64,000 bases of DNA from assembly GCF_023740735.1 (NCBI RefSeq), contig NZ_JAMRXH010000003.1, positions 496,001 through 560,000 of the forward strand, read 5' to 3'. The notes beneath the pieces are model-generated. The model was not told where the DNA came from, did not search any database, and saw only the letters and a list, made by a program, of their open reading frames with translations. The position numbers were made by a program, and so were the translations under genes. This document shows positions 45,051 to 52,980 of the stretch, piece by piece (position 1 is the stretch's first letter; each line of letters opens with the position of its first letter). The DNA is from Nocardia sp. CDC159 (GTDB lineage: Bacteria; Actinomycetota; Actinomycetes; Mycobacteriales; Mycobacteriaceae).

Positions 45051-45296
45051 ATGGACCGACGGCAACTGACTACCGCACTGCTCGCGTCCGGAGTTCCTCC
45101 GGAATCCTTCCAGATCACCGGAATTCACACCCACGAGCCCCTCCCCACCGACTTCTGGTTCCTCCGCCCCTCGCCCACCGGCTGGGAGGTGGGCACCTAT
45201 GAACGCGGCCGCTACGAGGTCCGGGAGCACTTCCCCACCGAGACCGCCGCCGCGGCCTGGCTCTTCCGAACCCTCACCGGCCAAGCCCCGCCGTAG
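45051..45296 (+). CDS. Small protein partner of the TNT gene, possible immunity protein
   Basis: An 81-residue cytosolic protein (MDRRQLTTALLASGVPPESF, then DFWFLRPSPTGWEVGTYERG and EHFPTETAAAAWLFRTLTG). It has no signal peptide, and its ATG immediately follows the TGA of the TNT gene, so the two must be co-transcribed. The beta-strand then helix pattern and the position suggest a cytosolic antitoxin that protects against the NADase. It is smaller than, and not visibly similar to, the M. tuberculosis immunity factor IFT (about 175 residues, from memory). Function is inferred from context only. Confidence 0.6.
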   Translation: MDRRQLTTALLASGVPPESFQITGIHTHEPLPTDFWFLRPSPTGWEVGTYERGRYEVREHFPTETAAAAWLFRTLTGQAPP

Positions 45297-45304
45297 TTCG
45301 AGAC

Positions 45305-46837
45305 TCAGACCGAGATCGAGGCGAGGTCGACGCCGCGCAGGGGTGCCGCGCTCACATCGCGCACCCGCTCGGCCCAGACGGCGTGACCGTGGGCCGACCA
45401 CAGCGGGGCGATCGGGAGATCGCGGAGCAGCTGGTTCTCGGCCAGGCGGTACAGCTGGGCGGATTCCTCCGGGCTGCGCGCGGCGTCGGCCAGTGCGAGC
45501 AGTTGGGTGAAGCCCTCGTCGGTGTAGCCGGTGGCGCCCGCGAGCAGGGTGAGCGGTTCGTGCGGGCTCGGCGTGGTCAGCGAGCGGGTCAGCGTGTAGG
45601 GGCCGTCGGCGGGAGCCGCCGATTCGTCGCCGCGCGGCCGCGCGACGATGTCGAGGGCCAGGGCGGTGCGGATCTGGTCGATGAGCGGCAGCGCCCAATG
45701 CTCTTCCCGCGCACCGAAGTACACCGGGAGGTAGTGGTGCTGGTGATGGCTGGCGAAGGCGGCCTGATTCAGCAGGGACTGCGCCGCGGGCAGATCGTGA
45801 GTGCAGGGGCGGCAGGTGCCGGAGCGTTCTCCCGGGGCGATGCCGGGCGGCAGGATCGTGCGGGCCGGGTCCACCTGATTGGCGAGCGGGCCCGCCGCCA
45901 AGGCCGCGCGATCGACCGCCATGGCGAAACCGTGCCGCACCGCCGCGTCCTGGAACCGTTCGCCGGACGGGAAGGCGAGGTATGCGGCCTCCGGCAGCGG
46001 CCACATCGCGTGCCGATCGGCGAAGTCGCGGTGCATGGCATCGTGTCGCGCACCGGGCACCTCGGTGGCCAGATCGAGTGAGCCCGCCCGCACCCGATCG
46101 AATTGGGACTGGGCATCGCCGACGCGGAACTCGATCTCGCGCGCCTTCCCCGGCGCCTCCTCGACCCGCAGGAGCCGACCACCCGAACCGGGCCGCCACG
46201 GCTCCACCATCCGGAACGGGCCATTGCCGATCGGATTGGCGGCGAATCCGGCCCAATCGCGGGATGCCAGCACCGACGCGGGCAGCGGCAGCAGCGCGGG
46301 CGCGGCCAGCACCGCGGGCACCTGACCGAACGGCCGATCGAGGACGATCCGCAGGGTCAGATCGTCCGGGGCATCGAATTCCCTGGGCCGCAGCACCGTT
46401 GTGAGCGCACCGGAGCCGGTCCAGCGCTCGGCGGCCACCGTGCGCCAGGTGTCGACATAGGATTTCGCGGTGACCGGCGTGCCGTCGTGGAAGCGGCCCC
46501 CGGGGCGCAGCTTGACCTCCCAGATCGTCTGATCCGTGCTGGAGATCGATTCCGCGGCGCGCGGGGTGATCTTTCCGGTCGCCGCGTCGTAGTCGACCAG
46601 CGGCGTCCACAGCGCACCGACCAGCGTCCGGCCCGCCTGGTCGCGGATATCGGCGGGGAGCAGGCCCGCCGGTTCGCCGATACCGACCCTGAGCACGCCC
46701 GGCCGAGCCGGTTCCGGCGCCGCGGTGCAGCCGGTGAGGGCGAGTAGGAGCGTCACGAGCACGGCGAGCGGCATCGCGAGGCGCCGTCGCGGCACGGGTG
46801 AGCGGAATGAGGCGTGCCTACCTGTAACACCGTGCAT
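45305..46837 (-). CDS. ABC transporter substrate-binding lipoprotein (peptide/OppA family)
   Basis: A protein of about 510 residues of the SBP_bac_5 family (oligopeptide, nickel and related ligands). It has a lipoprotein signal (PLAVLVTLLLALTGC) and the family motifs GRFHDGTPVTAKSYVDTWRT and ANPIGNGPFRMVEPWRPGSG. No permease or ATPase gene is adjacent, so it works with a transporter elsewhere or as an orphan receptor. The start is uncertain: ATG 46837 is used, but GTG 46852 and internal starts such as GTG 46795 keep the signal peptide. It converges with the small TNT partner gene. Confidence 0.8.
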   Translation of the reverse strand: MHGVTGRHASFRSPVPRRRLAMPLAVLVTLLLALTGCTAAPEPARPGVLRVGIGEPAGLLPADIRDQAGRTLVGALWTPLVDYDAATGKITPRAAESISSTDQTIWEVKLRPGGRFHDGTPVTAKSYVDTWRTVAAERWTGSGALTTVLRPREFDAPDDLTLRIVLDRPFGQVPAVLAAPALLPLPASVLASRDWAGFAANPIGNGPFRMVEPWRPGSGGRLLRVEEAPGKAREIEFRVGDAQSQFDRVRAGSLDLATEVPGARHDAMHRDFADRHAMWPLPEAAYLAFPSGERFQDAAVRHGFAMAVDRAALAAGPLANQVDPARTILPPGIAPGERSGTCRPCTHDLPAAQSLLNQAAFASHHQHHYLPVYFGAREEHWALPLIDQIRTALALDIVARPRGDESAAPADGPYTLTRSLTTPSPHEPLTLLAGATGYTDEGFTQLLALADAARSPEESAQLYRLAENQLLRDLPIAPLWSAHGHAVWAERVRDVSAAPLRGVDLASISV

Positions 46838-47039
46838 GTCAATATCATTCACTCCTCGCCACGCCGATCGGAGTGGTCTGCACCGTGTCCCTCACATATT
46901 CGGCCGAAACCCGTTCGCGGAGTAGGGGTATGCGAATACGGGTATCGCACCAGCCCAGCTCCGCGTCCTACAGTGAGACAGCGCTTTCCGCCAGGAATCC
47001 CTGGCCGAGAGGCGATCACATCCCCGCCGGGAGGTTGTT
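46838..47039. promoter_or_regulatory. Divergent promoter region with an AT-rich element
   Basis: These 202 bases serve the binding-lipoprotein gene and the beta-propeller gene. Near the lipoprotein start, TGTCAATATCATTCA (46836-46850) stands out as AT-rich and loosely resembles actinobacterial metal-regulator boxes (Zur/Fur type, about 9 of 15 positions). On the minus strand TTGACA and TAGGCA, 16 bases apart, could form a promoter. Confidence 0.3.
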
Positions 47040-48386
47040 GTGCGCCGCTGGTTGCTCCGCTCGTCACTGCTGTTGATCACCGCCACGGCGACCCTCACCG
47101 CGACCGCGCTACCCGCCGCGGCATGCGAGGAGGACGGGCCGAATTCCGCTTCGGCGCAACAGATTTCGGACGCACCCGCCGCCGAGAAGAACGTCAAGGC
47201 GGTCGGCAATCTCCCCGACGCCCAAGGCGCGATCGCACTGCAGTTCCTGCAGTACGGTCCTCGGGACGTCCTGGTCGTCTCCGGCTCCTTCGGACTCAAG
47301 ACCTACGATCTCACCGCGAATCCGGCAGCGCCCAAGCTGATCGGCCAGCTCAATATGCCCGGCATGTGGGAAACCGAGGACACCGAGGTGGACCCGGTGC
47401 GCAAGCGCGTGTTCCTCGCCCGCGACCCGCGTGCGTTCGGCGGCAACACCGGCACCGGCGAATCCGGCATCTACGTGGTGGATCTGGCCAGACCCGAGAA
47501 GCCGACGGTGATGAGCTACGTCAAGGTCCCCGCCGGTCACACCACCACCTGCATCAACGACTGCCAGTACCTGTGGACCGGCGGACCGGCCAAGGCGAAC
47601 AGCATGCCCGCCGAATGGGGCGGCCGCCCGATCTGGGTCACCGACATCAGGAATCCGCGCAGCCCCAAGGTTTTTCCGGAACCGATCGAACTGGCTCGCA
47701 ATGACGGCAAGACCGACTACGTCCACGACGTCCAGGTGGATCAGACCGGCGTCGCCTGGGTCTCCGGCCGGGGCGGCGTGCGCGGGTACTGGACCGCGGG
47801 CATGCACACCGACCCGGTCACCGGCAAGATGCGGATGGCCTCGCCGACCGAGCCGGTTCCCCACGCGGGCGGCGGGATTCAGGAAACGGCCGCGCCCTCG
47901 AAATTCATGCACAACAGCTTCCGCCCGATCGGCACCCGCTCCCACGACGGCGGCACCGACCGCTGGGGCCACGGCAACCTCATCTACACCACCGAGGAAA
48001 GCTTCGTCGACGGCTGCGCGGGCGACGGCGTTCTGGTGATCGCCTCCCTGGAGGGCTCCTACGGCGGTGAGGGCTGGCGCTCCACCCCGCAGAAACCGTT
48101 CCGGCTGAGGACGATCGGCACCTGGAGCGTCGCAGGCCAGGAGGGCAGCGACCCCGCCTCCGGCGACTGCTCCGCCCACTACTTCGAGGTGCGCGACAAG
48201 ATCCTCGTCCAATCCTTCTACGGCCAGGGCACCCGCTTCCTCGACATCTCCGACCCCACCAATCCCAAGCAGGTCGCCTACTACCGCCCCACCGGCACCC
48301 GCGCCTGGGCGCCCTACTGGCACCGGGGCCTGGTCTACGTAGCCGACAACAAACGAGGTATCGACATCATCAAACTCACGCTCTGA
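47040..48386 (+). CDS. Secreted LVIVD-type beta-propeller protein
   Basis: A 448-residue exported protein with a Sec signal peptide (VRRWLLRSSLLLITATATLT, cleavage after the Ala-rich stretch near residue 29). The rest shows repeated blades of the LVIVD type: LVVSGSFGLKTYDLTANPAA, GIYVVDLARPEKPTVMSYVK, IWVTDIRNPRSPKVF, RFLDISDPTNPKQVAYYRP and VYVADNKRGIDIIKL. Such propellers bind ligands or proteins at the cell surface; the function is unknown. Several Cys (CINDCQYL, GDCSAHYF) probably form disulfides. GGAGG lies about six bases before the GTG. Convergent with the TetR gene, with five bases between them. Confidence 0.82.
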   Translation: MRRWLLRSSLLLITATATLTATALPAAACEEDGPNSASAQQISDAPAAEKNVKAVGNLPDAQGAIALQFLQYGPRDVLVVSGSFGLKTYDLTANPAAPKLIGQLNMPGMWETEDTEVDPVRKRVFLARDPRAFGGNTGTGESGIYVVDLARPEKPTVMSYVKVPAGHTTTCINDCQYLWTGGPAKANSMPAEWGGRPIWVTDIRNPRSPKVFPEPIELARNDGKTDYVHDVQVDQTGVAWVSGRGGVRGYWTAGMHTDPVTGKMRMASPTEPVPHAGGGIQETAAPSKFMHNSFRPIGTRSHDGGTDRWGHGNLIYTTEESFVDGCAGDGVLVIASLEGSYGGEGWRSTPQKPFRLRTIGTWSVAGQEGSDPASGDCSAHYFEVRDKILVQSFYGQGTRFLDISDPTNPKQVAYYRPTGTRAWAPYWHRGLVYVADNKRGIDIIKLTL

Positions 48387-48391
48387 GGCCA

Positions 48392-48937
48392 TCACCGCGC
48401 CAACAGCGCCTCCAGCTGAGCGAGGGCCGCCGCCGCGGTATCCGGTGCCAGCTGCAGACCTTTGACCGTCGCGATGACCAACTCCGCCGCGTCGACCGGA
48501 TCGACCCGTGCCGACCAGGCACCCTCGGCCACACCGGCGGCCAGCACCTCGCGCAGCCGGTCCCGCCGGTTTTCCTCGTGTCGGGCCATGATCTCCCGCA
48601 CCGCCGGATCCCGCCGAGCACGCAGATCGAGTTCGGCGGTGACCACGAACACCTCGGGTGAGCTCGCCAGCAACTCCCGCAGATGATTGAGATAGCCCCG
48701 CAGGCACTCCGCGGCCCCGGCGCCCTCGGGCGGCGCCACCCCGAACCGTCCGATGGCATACCGGGCGATCTCGGCGACAATGTCCTGCTTGCCGGGGAAA
48801 TGATGATGCAACGTCGAGTGATCGATCCCGACATCCCCCGCGATCTGCCGCAGTCGCAAACCCTCGAATCCCCTGCGCGCCAACTGATCGAATGCCATCC
48901 ACACGATCTCGCTCCGCCTGTCCACCCGCTCGGCCAC
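48392..48937 (-). CDS. TetR-family transcriptional regulator
   Basis: A 181-residue one-domain HTH plus ligand-domain regulator. The DNA-binding part is IVWMAFDQLARRGFEGLRLR and QIAGDVGIDHSTLHHHFPGK, typical of TetR/AcrR. The C-terminal domain (about 60-180) should bind a small ligand and dimerise. The GTG at 48937 is preceded by GGAGAGG. Its divergent neighbour is the truncated luciferase-like gene, which may have been its original target. Confidence 0.88.
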   Translation of the reverse strand: MAERVDRRSEIVWMAFDQLARRGFEGLRLRQIAGDVGIDHSTLHHHFPGKQDIVAEIARYAIGRFGVAPPEGAGAAECLRGYLNHLRELLASSPEVFVVTAELDLRARRDPAVREIMARHEENRRDRLREVLAAGVAEGAWSARVDPVDAAELVIATVKGLQLAPDTAAAALAQLEALLAR

Positions 48938-49100
48938 GCTCGCCTCTCCACGCCATCGACTGACAGTGCTTCGATACTGACCGATCACCGGTTCGAGCTC
49001 GGGATCGGTACCGGAAATCACTGGATGAATCGTTCGGCGGTCGACGATCGGCAGGCCGCCAACCACACCCGCGCAGCGGCTGGATCTGGTAGAGCAGACC

Positions 49101-49541
49101 GTGCGAGAGCTGCGGGCGGTGGAGACGGCAACCCCGGCGCCGGTGATGATCGCCGCGGGCGGGCCGCGATCTCGGCGGCTGGCTGGTCGCCTCGCCGATA
49201 TCGTCACCCTTGCCCACAACCCGCTGGCCGCTCATGCGGACATCGCGCGGATGATCACCGAGATCGCCGAGGCGGCCGGGGATCGTTCGGCGGGGGTCGA
49301 GTACCACCTCAACGTGATCGTCGTCGGTGATCTCATTCCGCGGCAGGTGGTTCCGCTCGTCGGCGACGACCTGCACGCGCTGACGGCGGCCGACTCGCTG
49401 TTCGTGCTGCGCGGCACGCCGCAGCAGATGGCCGATGACATACAGCGCCGCCGAGACGAATTCGGCCACTCCTACGTCACGGTGAATCACCTCTTCCTCG
49501 AACAGTTCGCGCCGGTGGTCGAACTTCTGCACGGTCGATGA
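49101..49541 (+). pseudogene. LLM-class (luciferase-like) oxidoreductase C-terminal fragment
   Basis: A frame of 146 codons from a GTG matches only the C-terminal half of F420/FMN-dependent luciferase-like monooxygenases: APVMIAAGGPRSRRLAGRLA, DIVTLAHNP, DRSAGVEYHLNVIVVGD and TPQQMADDIQRRRDEFGHSY. Intact family members have about 290-300 residues. The sequence continues upstream in frame to a TGA at 49023 with only a short helix-like piece, so the N-terminal half is lost. The 3' end overlaps comEC on the other strand by 55 bases. Very unlikely to be an active enzyme. Confidence 0.7.
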
Positions 49542-51268
49542 CATCCGATATCTCCTTCGGTCGGGTTCGTTGGTGACGATTCGGCCGCGTCGTCGTGCCG
49601 TTCGGGGCGGCGCACGGCGCGGTCGACAGCGAGGAGTGCCGAGATGATCGCGGCGACGAGCAGGCCGCCGGTGAGGCCGGTGGGCAGCGAGAGCGAAACA
49701 TTCAGCGCGGCACCGCGTTCGGCGACCGTCAACAGCCAGGCCAGGGGTGGGCCGGTCAGGTGCAGGAGCAGGACCGCGGCGGGCATCCAGAGGCAGGAGA
49801 CGACGGCGGCGACGGCTCCGACGATGGTGATGGGAGCGATCACCGGTTCCACGAGGATGTTGGCGAGGATCGCGACCGGGGCGAGATGACCGGTGAGGCC
49901 GACGATCATCGGGGCGGTGAGCAGGAAGGCGGCGCTGGCCACGGCCGACGCCTCCGCCAGTGGGCGGGGCCAGCCGCGCGCCCGCAGTCGCCGCGACCAG
50001 TCGGGGGCCAGCAGGACTAGTCCGGCCGTGGCCGAGACCGACAGGGCGAAGCCCGGATCGAGTGCCAGGCGCGGTGAGTAGGCGAGCAATCCGATCACCG
50101 CGGCGCACAGGGCGGACAGCGCCTGTTTTCGACGGCCGGTGACCAGGGCACCGATCGCGACCGCACCCATGACGGCCGCCCGCAGGACGCTCGGCGAGGG
50201 CCGCGCGATGATCACGAATGCCAACAGGGCGAGCGCGGCCAGCGCCGCCCCGACACGAAGGTCGACGGTGCAGGCTCGGGTCGAGATCAGCACGGCGGCA
50301 AGCACTATCGAGACATTGGTGCCCGAGACGGCGACCAGGTGTGCCAGGTCGATCTCGACGAAGTCCTCCCGCACGTGGTCGGGCAGCCTCGAGACGTCGC
50401 CGACGACCATGCCGGGCAGCAGTCCGGCCGCGTCCGGCGGCAATGCGCGGTCGGCGGCTTCCGCGAGATCTGCGCGCAGCGATCCGGCCGCCCGCTGCCA
50501 CCACGGCGCGTCGCCGACTGCCAGCGGCGGGCCCTGCGCCCGCAACACCGCGACCGTGAGATCCTGCCGCCACGGCCGATCCACGCGGGCCCGGAAGCGT
50601 ACGGTCTGTCCGGGCAGCAGCGTCGACCAGCCCTCCTCCGGCACGATCACCAGGACCGCCCCGCCCGCCCGCAACGTCGCCGCGCCGCGCCGGTATTCGC
50701 GCAGTTCCGCCCGCAGCAGCCACTGCCGCCCGCCGAACGACTTGGCCCGCAGGGGTTTCGGGTCATCGGTGGGCACCGCGAGGAAGGTCGTGGAGGAGCC
50801 CTCGGCGAGAGTTCGCAGCGGATGAGTATCGACTAGATATTGCCGCCACGCCGCGGCGACCGCGAACCCGGCACCGGCCAACAATGCCGCCAGAAGCGCC
50901 ATGGCGATCGCTCGCGAGAATCCCAGCCGCTCCGACCTGCCATGACTCGACCATCCCCGGCGAATCACCCAGCACCCCAAGCCGATCCCCGCGGCGACGA
51001 GCAGACCGGCCACGGCCAACCCGATCCGCCAGCCGCCGACGATCGCGGCAATCGTTGCGCCCCAGCACAGCACGGCCGCCGGCACCAGGCGCAGATCCCA
51101 CGCCTGCGGCTGAGCGATCGGATCTCGACCCTCCTCCGCCGACGACGCCCCGCTGACGTATCGACCGTGGCACCGCTCACCCGTGCCACACACCTGCGGT
51201 AGCACAAGCGAATCTCGGCCCTTCGCCGCCCGGAGGTGTCGTCCCTGTGCTCGCACCGACCCGTTCAC
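49487..51268 (-). CDS. comEC: ComEC/Rec2-family DNA-uptake channel protein
   Basis: A 593-residue polytopic membrane protein of the ComEC competence channel family. The N-terminal soluble region (to about 230) is followed by the competence domain with LPPDAAGLLPGMVVGDVSRL, DLAHLVAVSGTNVSIVL and FIIARPSPSVLRAAVMG-like helices. The C-terminal metallo-beta-lactamase domain of long ComEC forms is absent, as in mycobacteria (from memory). The last 30 or so residues (RHDDAAESSPTNPTEGDIG onward) are not conserved in style and run antisense through the luciferase-like fragment. The GTG at 51268 overlaps the comEA stop (GTGA), so its translation may suffer from the comEA nonsense codon. Confidence 0.85.
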   Translation of the reverse strand: MNGSVRAQGRHLRAAKGRDSLVLPQVCGTGERCHGRYVSGASSAEEGRDPIAQPQAWDLRLVPAAVLCWGATIAAIVGGWRIGLAVAGLLVAAGIGLGCWVIRRGWSSHGRSERLGFSRAIAMALLAALLAGAGFAVAAAWRQYLVDTHPLRTLAEGSSTTFLAVPTDDPKPLRAKSFGGRQWLLRAELREYRRGAATLRAGGAVLVIVPEEGWSTLLPGQTVRFRARVDRPWRQDLTVAVLRAQGPPLAVGDAPWWQRAAGSLRADLAEAADRALPPDAAGLLPGMVVGDVSRLPDHVREDFVEIDLAHLVAVSGTNVSIVLAAVLISTRACTVDLRVGAALAALALLAFVIIARPSPSVLRAAVMGAVAIGALVTGRRKQALSALCAAVIGLLAYSPRLALDPGFALSVSATAGLVLLAPDWSRRLRARGWPRPLAEASAVASAAFLLTAPMIVGLTGHLAPVAILANILVEPVIAPITIVGAVAAVVSCLWMPAAVLLLHLTGPPLAWLLTVAERGAALNVSLSLPTGLTGGLLVAAIISALLAVDRAVRRPERHDDAAESSPTNPTEGDIGCHRPCRSSTTGANCSRKR

Positions 51269-52182
51269 AGCGTCACCAGCGGTTGCAGGCGGGCCGCTCG
51301 CGTCGGGCCGATGCCCGGGACGTCGGACAGTTGATCGAGGTCGGTGAAGCGGCCGTGTTCGGCGCGCCAAGCGATGATGGCGCGGGCCATGGTGGGGCCG
51401 ATGCCGGGGAGCGTGTCGAGGTCGGATTCGGTTGCGGTGTTGAGGTTTATCTTGGCGTGCGGGGCGGAGGTGGCCGATCGGGCCCCGGGCGTCGACGGCT
51501 GGCCCGCGGGGATGACCGCGCTGCCGAGTTGCGGCGGACCCGACACGGGGCCGTGGGCGCCGACGACGATCTGATCGCCGTCGCCCAGGCGCTGCGCGAG
51601 GTTGAGTCCGGCGATATCCGCGCCGTCCTTGGCGATCGCGAGGCCCACCGCGTCGGCGACGCGGGAGCCGGGTGGCAGATGCAGCAGGCCGGGGTGCTAG
51701 ACCAGGCCGACAACGCTGACCACCAGCTCGCCGGGACGTTCCACCGGCGTGCGCTCAACGGGTTTCGCGCCGGGTGGGGTCGCGCTGGGCGCCGCCACCG
51801 TCTCGCTCGGCAGCGGCCCGGCCGAGGCCACGACCGATCCCACGGTGGGCAGCGGCGGAACCGCGTGCATCGCCGGTCTCTCCCGTTGCGCCGCGGCCGC
51901 GGCCAGCACCACCGCCACCAGCCCCACGGCGGCGATCACGATCAGCCCGCGCCGCCCCGGATCCCAGCGGGTCCCGCGCAATCGCTGGGGCACGAATCGC
52001 TCATGCCAGACAGATCCGCCGTCGGCCGGTTCGCTCAGCCACTGGGGCGTTCGAGGCCCCTCGTCGTAGCGATCGTCGTCCCGACCGACCGATTCCTCGA
52101 GATCCCATCGCCCGCCGTGAGCCGCCCGGCCGCCGTCCAGCGCTCCCAGCCGCTCTCGCACCCGCTCGTCATCTCGCGCCAT
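51265..52182 (-). pseudogene. comEA: ComEA-like DNA-binding protein gene interrupted by an in-frame amber codon
   Basis: One continuous frame of 306 codons that encodes ComEA except for a TAG at 51699-51697. Before it lie an N-terminal cytosolic segment, one membrane helix (GLIVIAAVGLVAVVLAAAAA), a Pro-rich linker and the SLBB start GELVVSVVGLV. After it the same domain continues HPGLLHLPPGSRVADAVGLA, then the C-terminal helix-hairpin-helix pair (INLNTATESDLDTLPGIGPT and FTDLDQLSDVPGIGPTRAAR). The TAG sits where homologues usually have one polar residue before HPG; CAG to TAG is one transition. Read as written, the product would lose its DNA-binding domain. Confidence 0.8.
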
Positions 52183-52276
52183 GCCGACACGCTAGGCCCG
52201 GCCCGCACCCCTCCCCCGCTCTCGACCTGGGCTTTCAGAAAGTCTGTGGATAAAACCTTCGCTGTGGACAACTCGC

Positions 52277-52888
52277 TCAGCGGGCGAGCGGATCGGCCCC
52301 GATCCGATTCGGCCACTGGACATCCGGGACGGCGTCGACCAGGGCGGATGCCCCGGCGGCCACGGCGGTGGCGGTGTCGAGGTCGAGATGCAATTCGATA
52401 TCGGGATCGGCCGCGGGACCGTCGTGATGGGTGATCTCGTCCTCGACGACCACGTGGAATACGGTGTCCCCGATGCGCACGGTCGCGGTACCCCGGCCGA
52501 GCTGCTCCGCAATCGCCCGCCCGAGCGGCAGCGCGAACCAGTGCGCGCGCACGGCATCGGTCGCACGGCGCTCCCCGAGCACCCTTGTCCCCCAGGTCGA
52601 CAGCGCCTCGAGGACGGGCCGCAAGGCCATTCCGGCCGCGGTGAGCTCGTAGACCGTGGTCGAGGCGCGCGGGCCGAGGCGCTGGCGGGTCAGGATGCCG
52701 TCGCGTTCGAGATCCCGGAGCCGGGCGGCGAGCATATCGGTGCTGATGCCGGGCAGATCGGCGAACAGATCGCTGTAACGGCGTGGACCCGAACACAATT
52801 CGCGCACCACCAGCAGGCTCCAGCGGTCGCCGACGATGTCGAGGGCGCGGCTGGCGGCGCAGTAGTGGTCGTAGCTTCGGCGTGGCAC
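52277..52888 (-). CDS. HxlR-family transcriptional regulator
   Basis: A 203-residue protein with the HxlR winged-helix domain: SYDHYCAASRALDIVGDRWS (conserved Cys10), LLVVRELCSGPRRYSDLFAD and the wing STTVYELTAAG. The C-terminal 90 residues are a predicted ligand-binding extension (ATVRIGDTVFHVVVEDEITH). It is divergent from the aminotransferase gene. Two near-identical palindromes between the genes are its likely operators, giving control of both. Confidence 0.9.
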   Translation of the reverse strand: MPRRSYDHYCAASRALDIVGDRWSLLVVRELCSGPRRYSDLFADLPGISTDMLAARLRDLERDGILTRQRLGPRASTTVYELTAAGMALRPVLEALSTWGTRVLGERRATDAVRAHWFALPLGRAIAEQLGRGTATVRIGDTVFHVVVEDEITHHDGPAADPDIELHLDLDTATAVAAGASALVDAVPDVQWPNRIGADPLAR

Positions 52889-52909
52889 GCCCCCACTGTA
52901 GCGTGATGC

Positions 52910-52945
52910 TTGGAAATTCCAAGTGCATACTTGGAGATTCCAAGT
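52910..52945. promoter_or_regulatory. Twin 15-bp palindromes, probable HxlR operator
   Basis: CTTGGAAATTCCAAG (52910-52924) and CTTGGAGATTCCAAG (52931-52945) have centres exactly 21 bases apart, two helical turns, so two dimers would bind on the same face. They lie between the HxlR gene start (52888) and the aminotransferase start (52981). Confidence 0.8.
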
Positions 52946-52980
52946 AGAGTGTCCGGCAGGCTCACCGAGAAGGGACGTTC

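Noticed and set aside
47109..49600. Long minus-strand open frame through the beta-propeller and TetR region
   Set aside because: It is antisense to a clear secreted propeller gene and arises from high GC content; no domain is recognisable.
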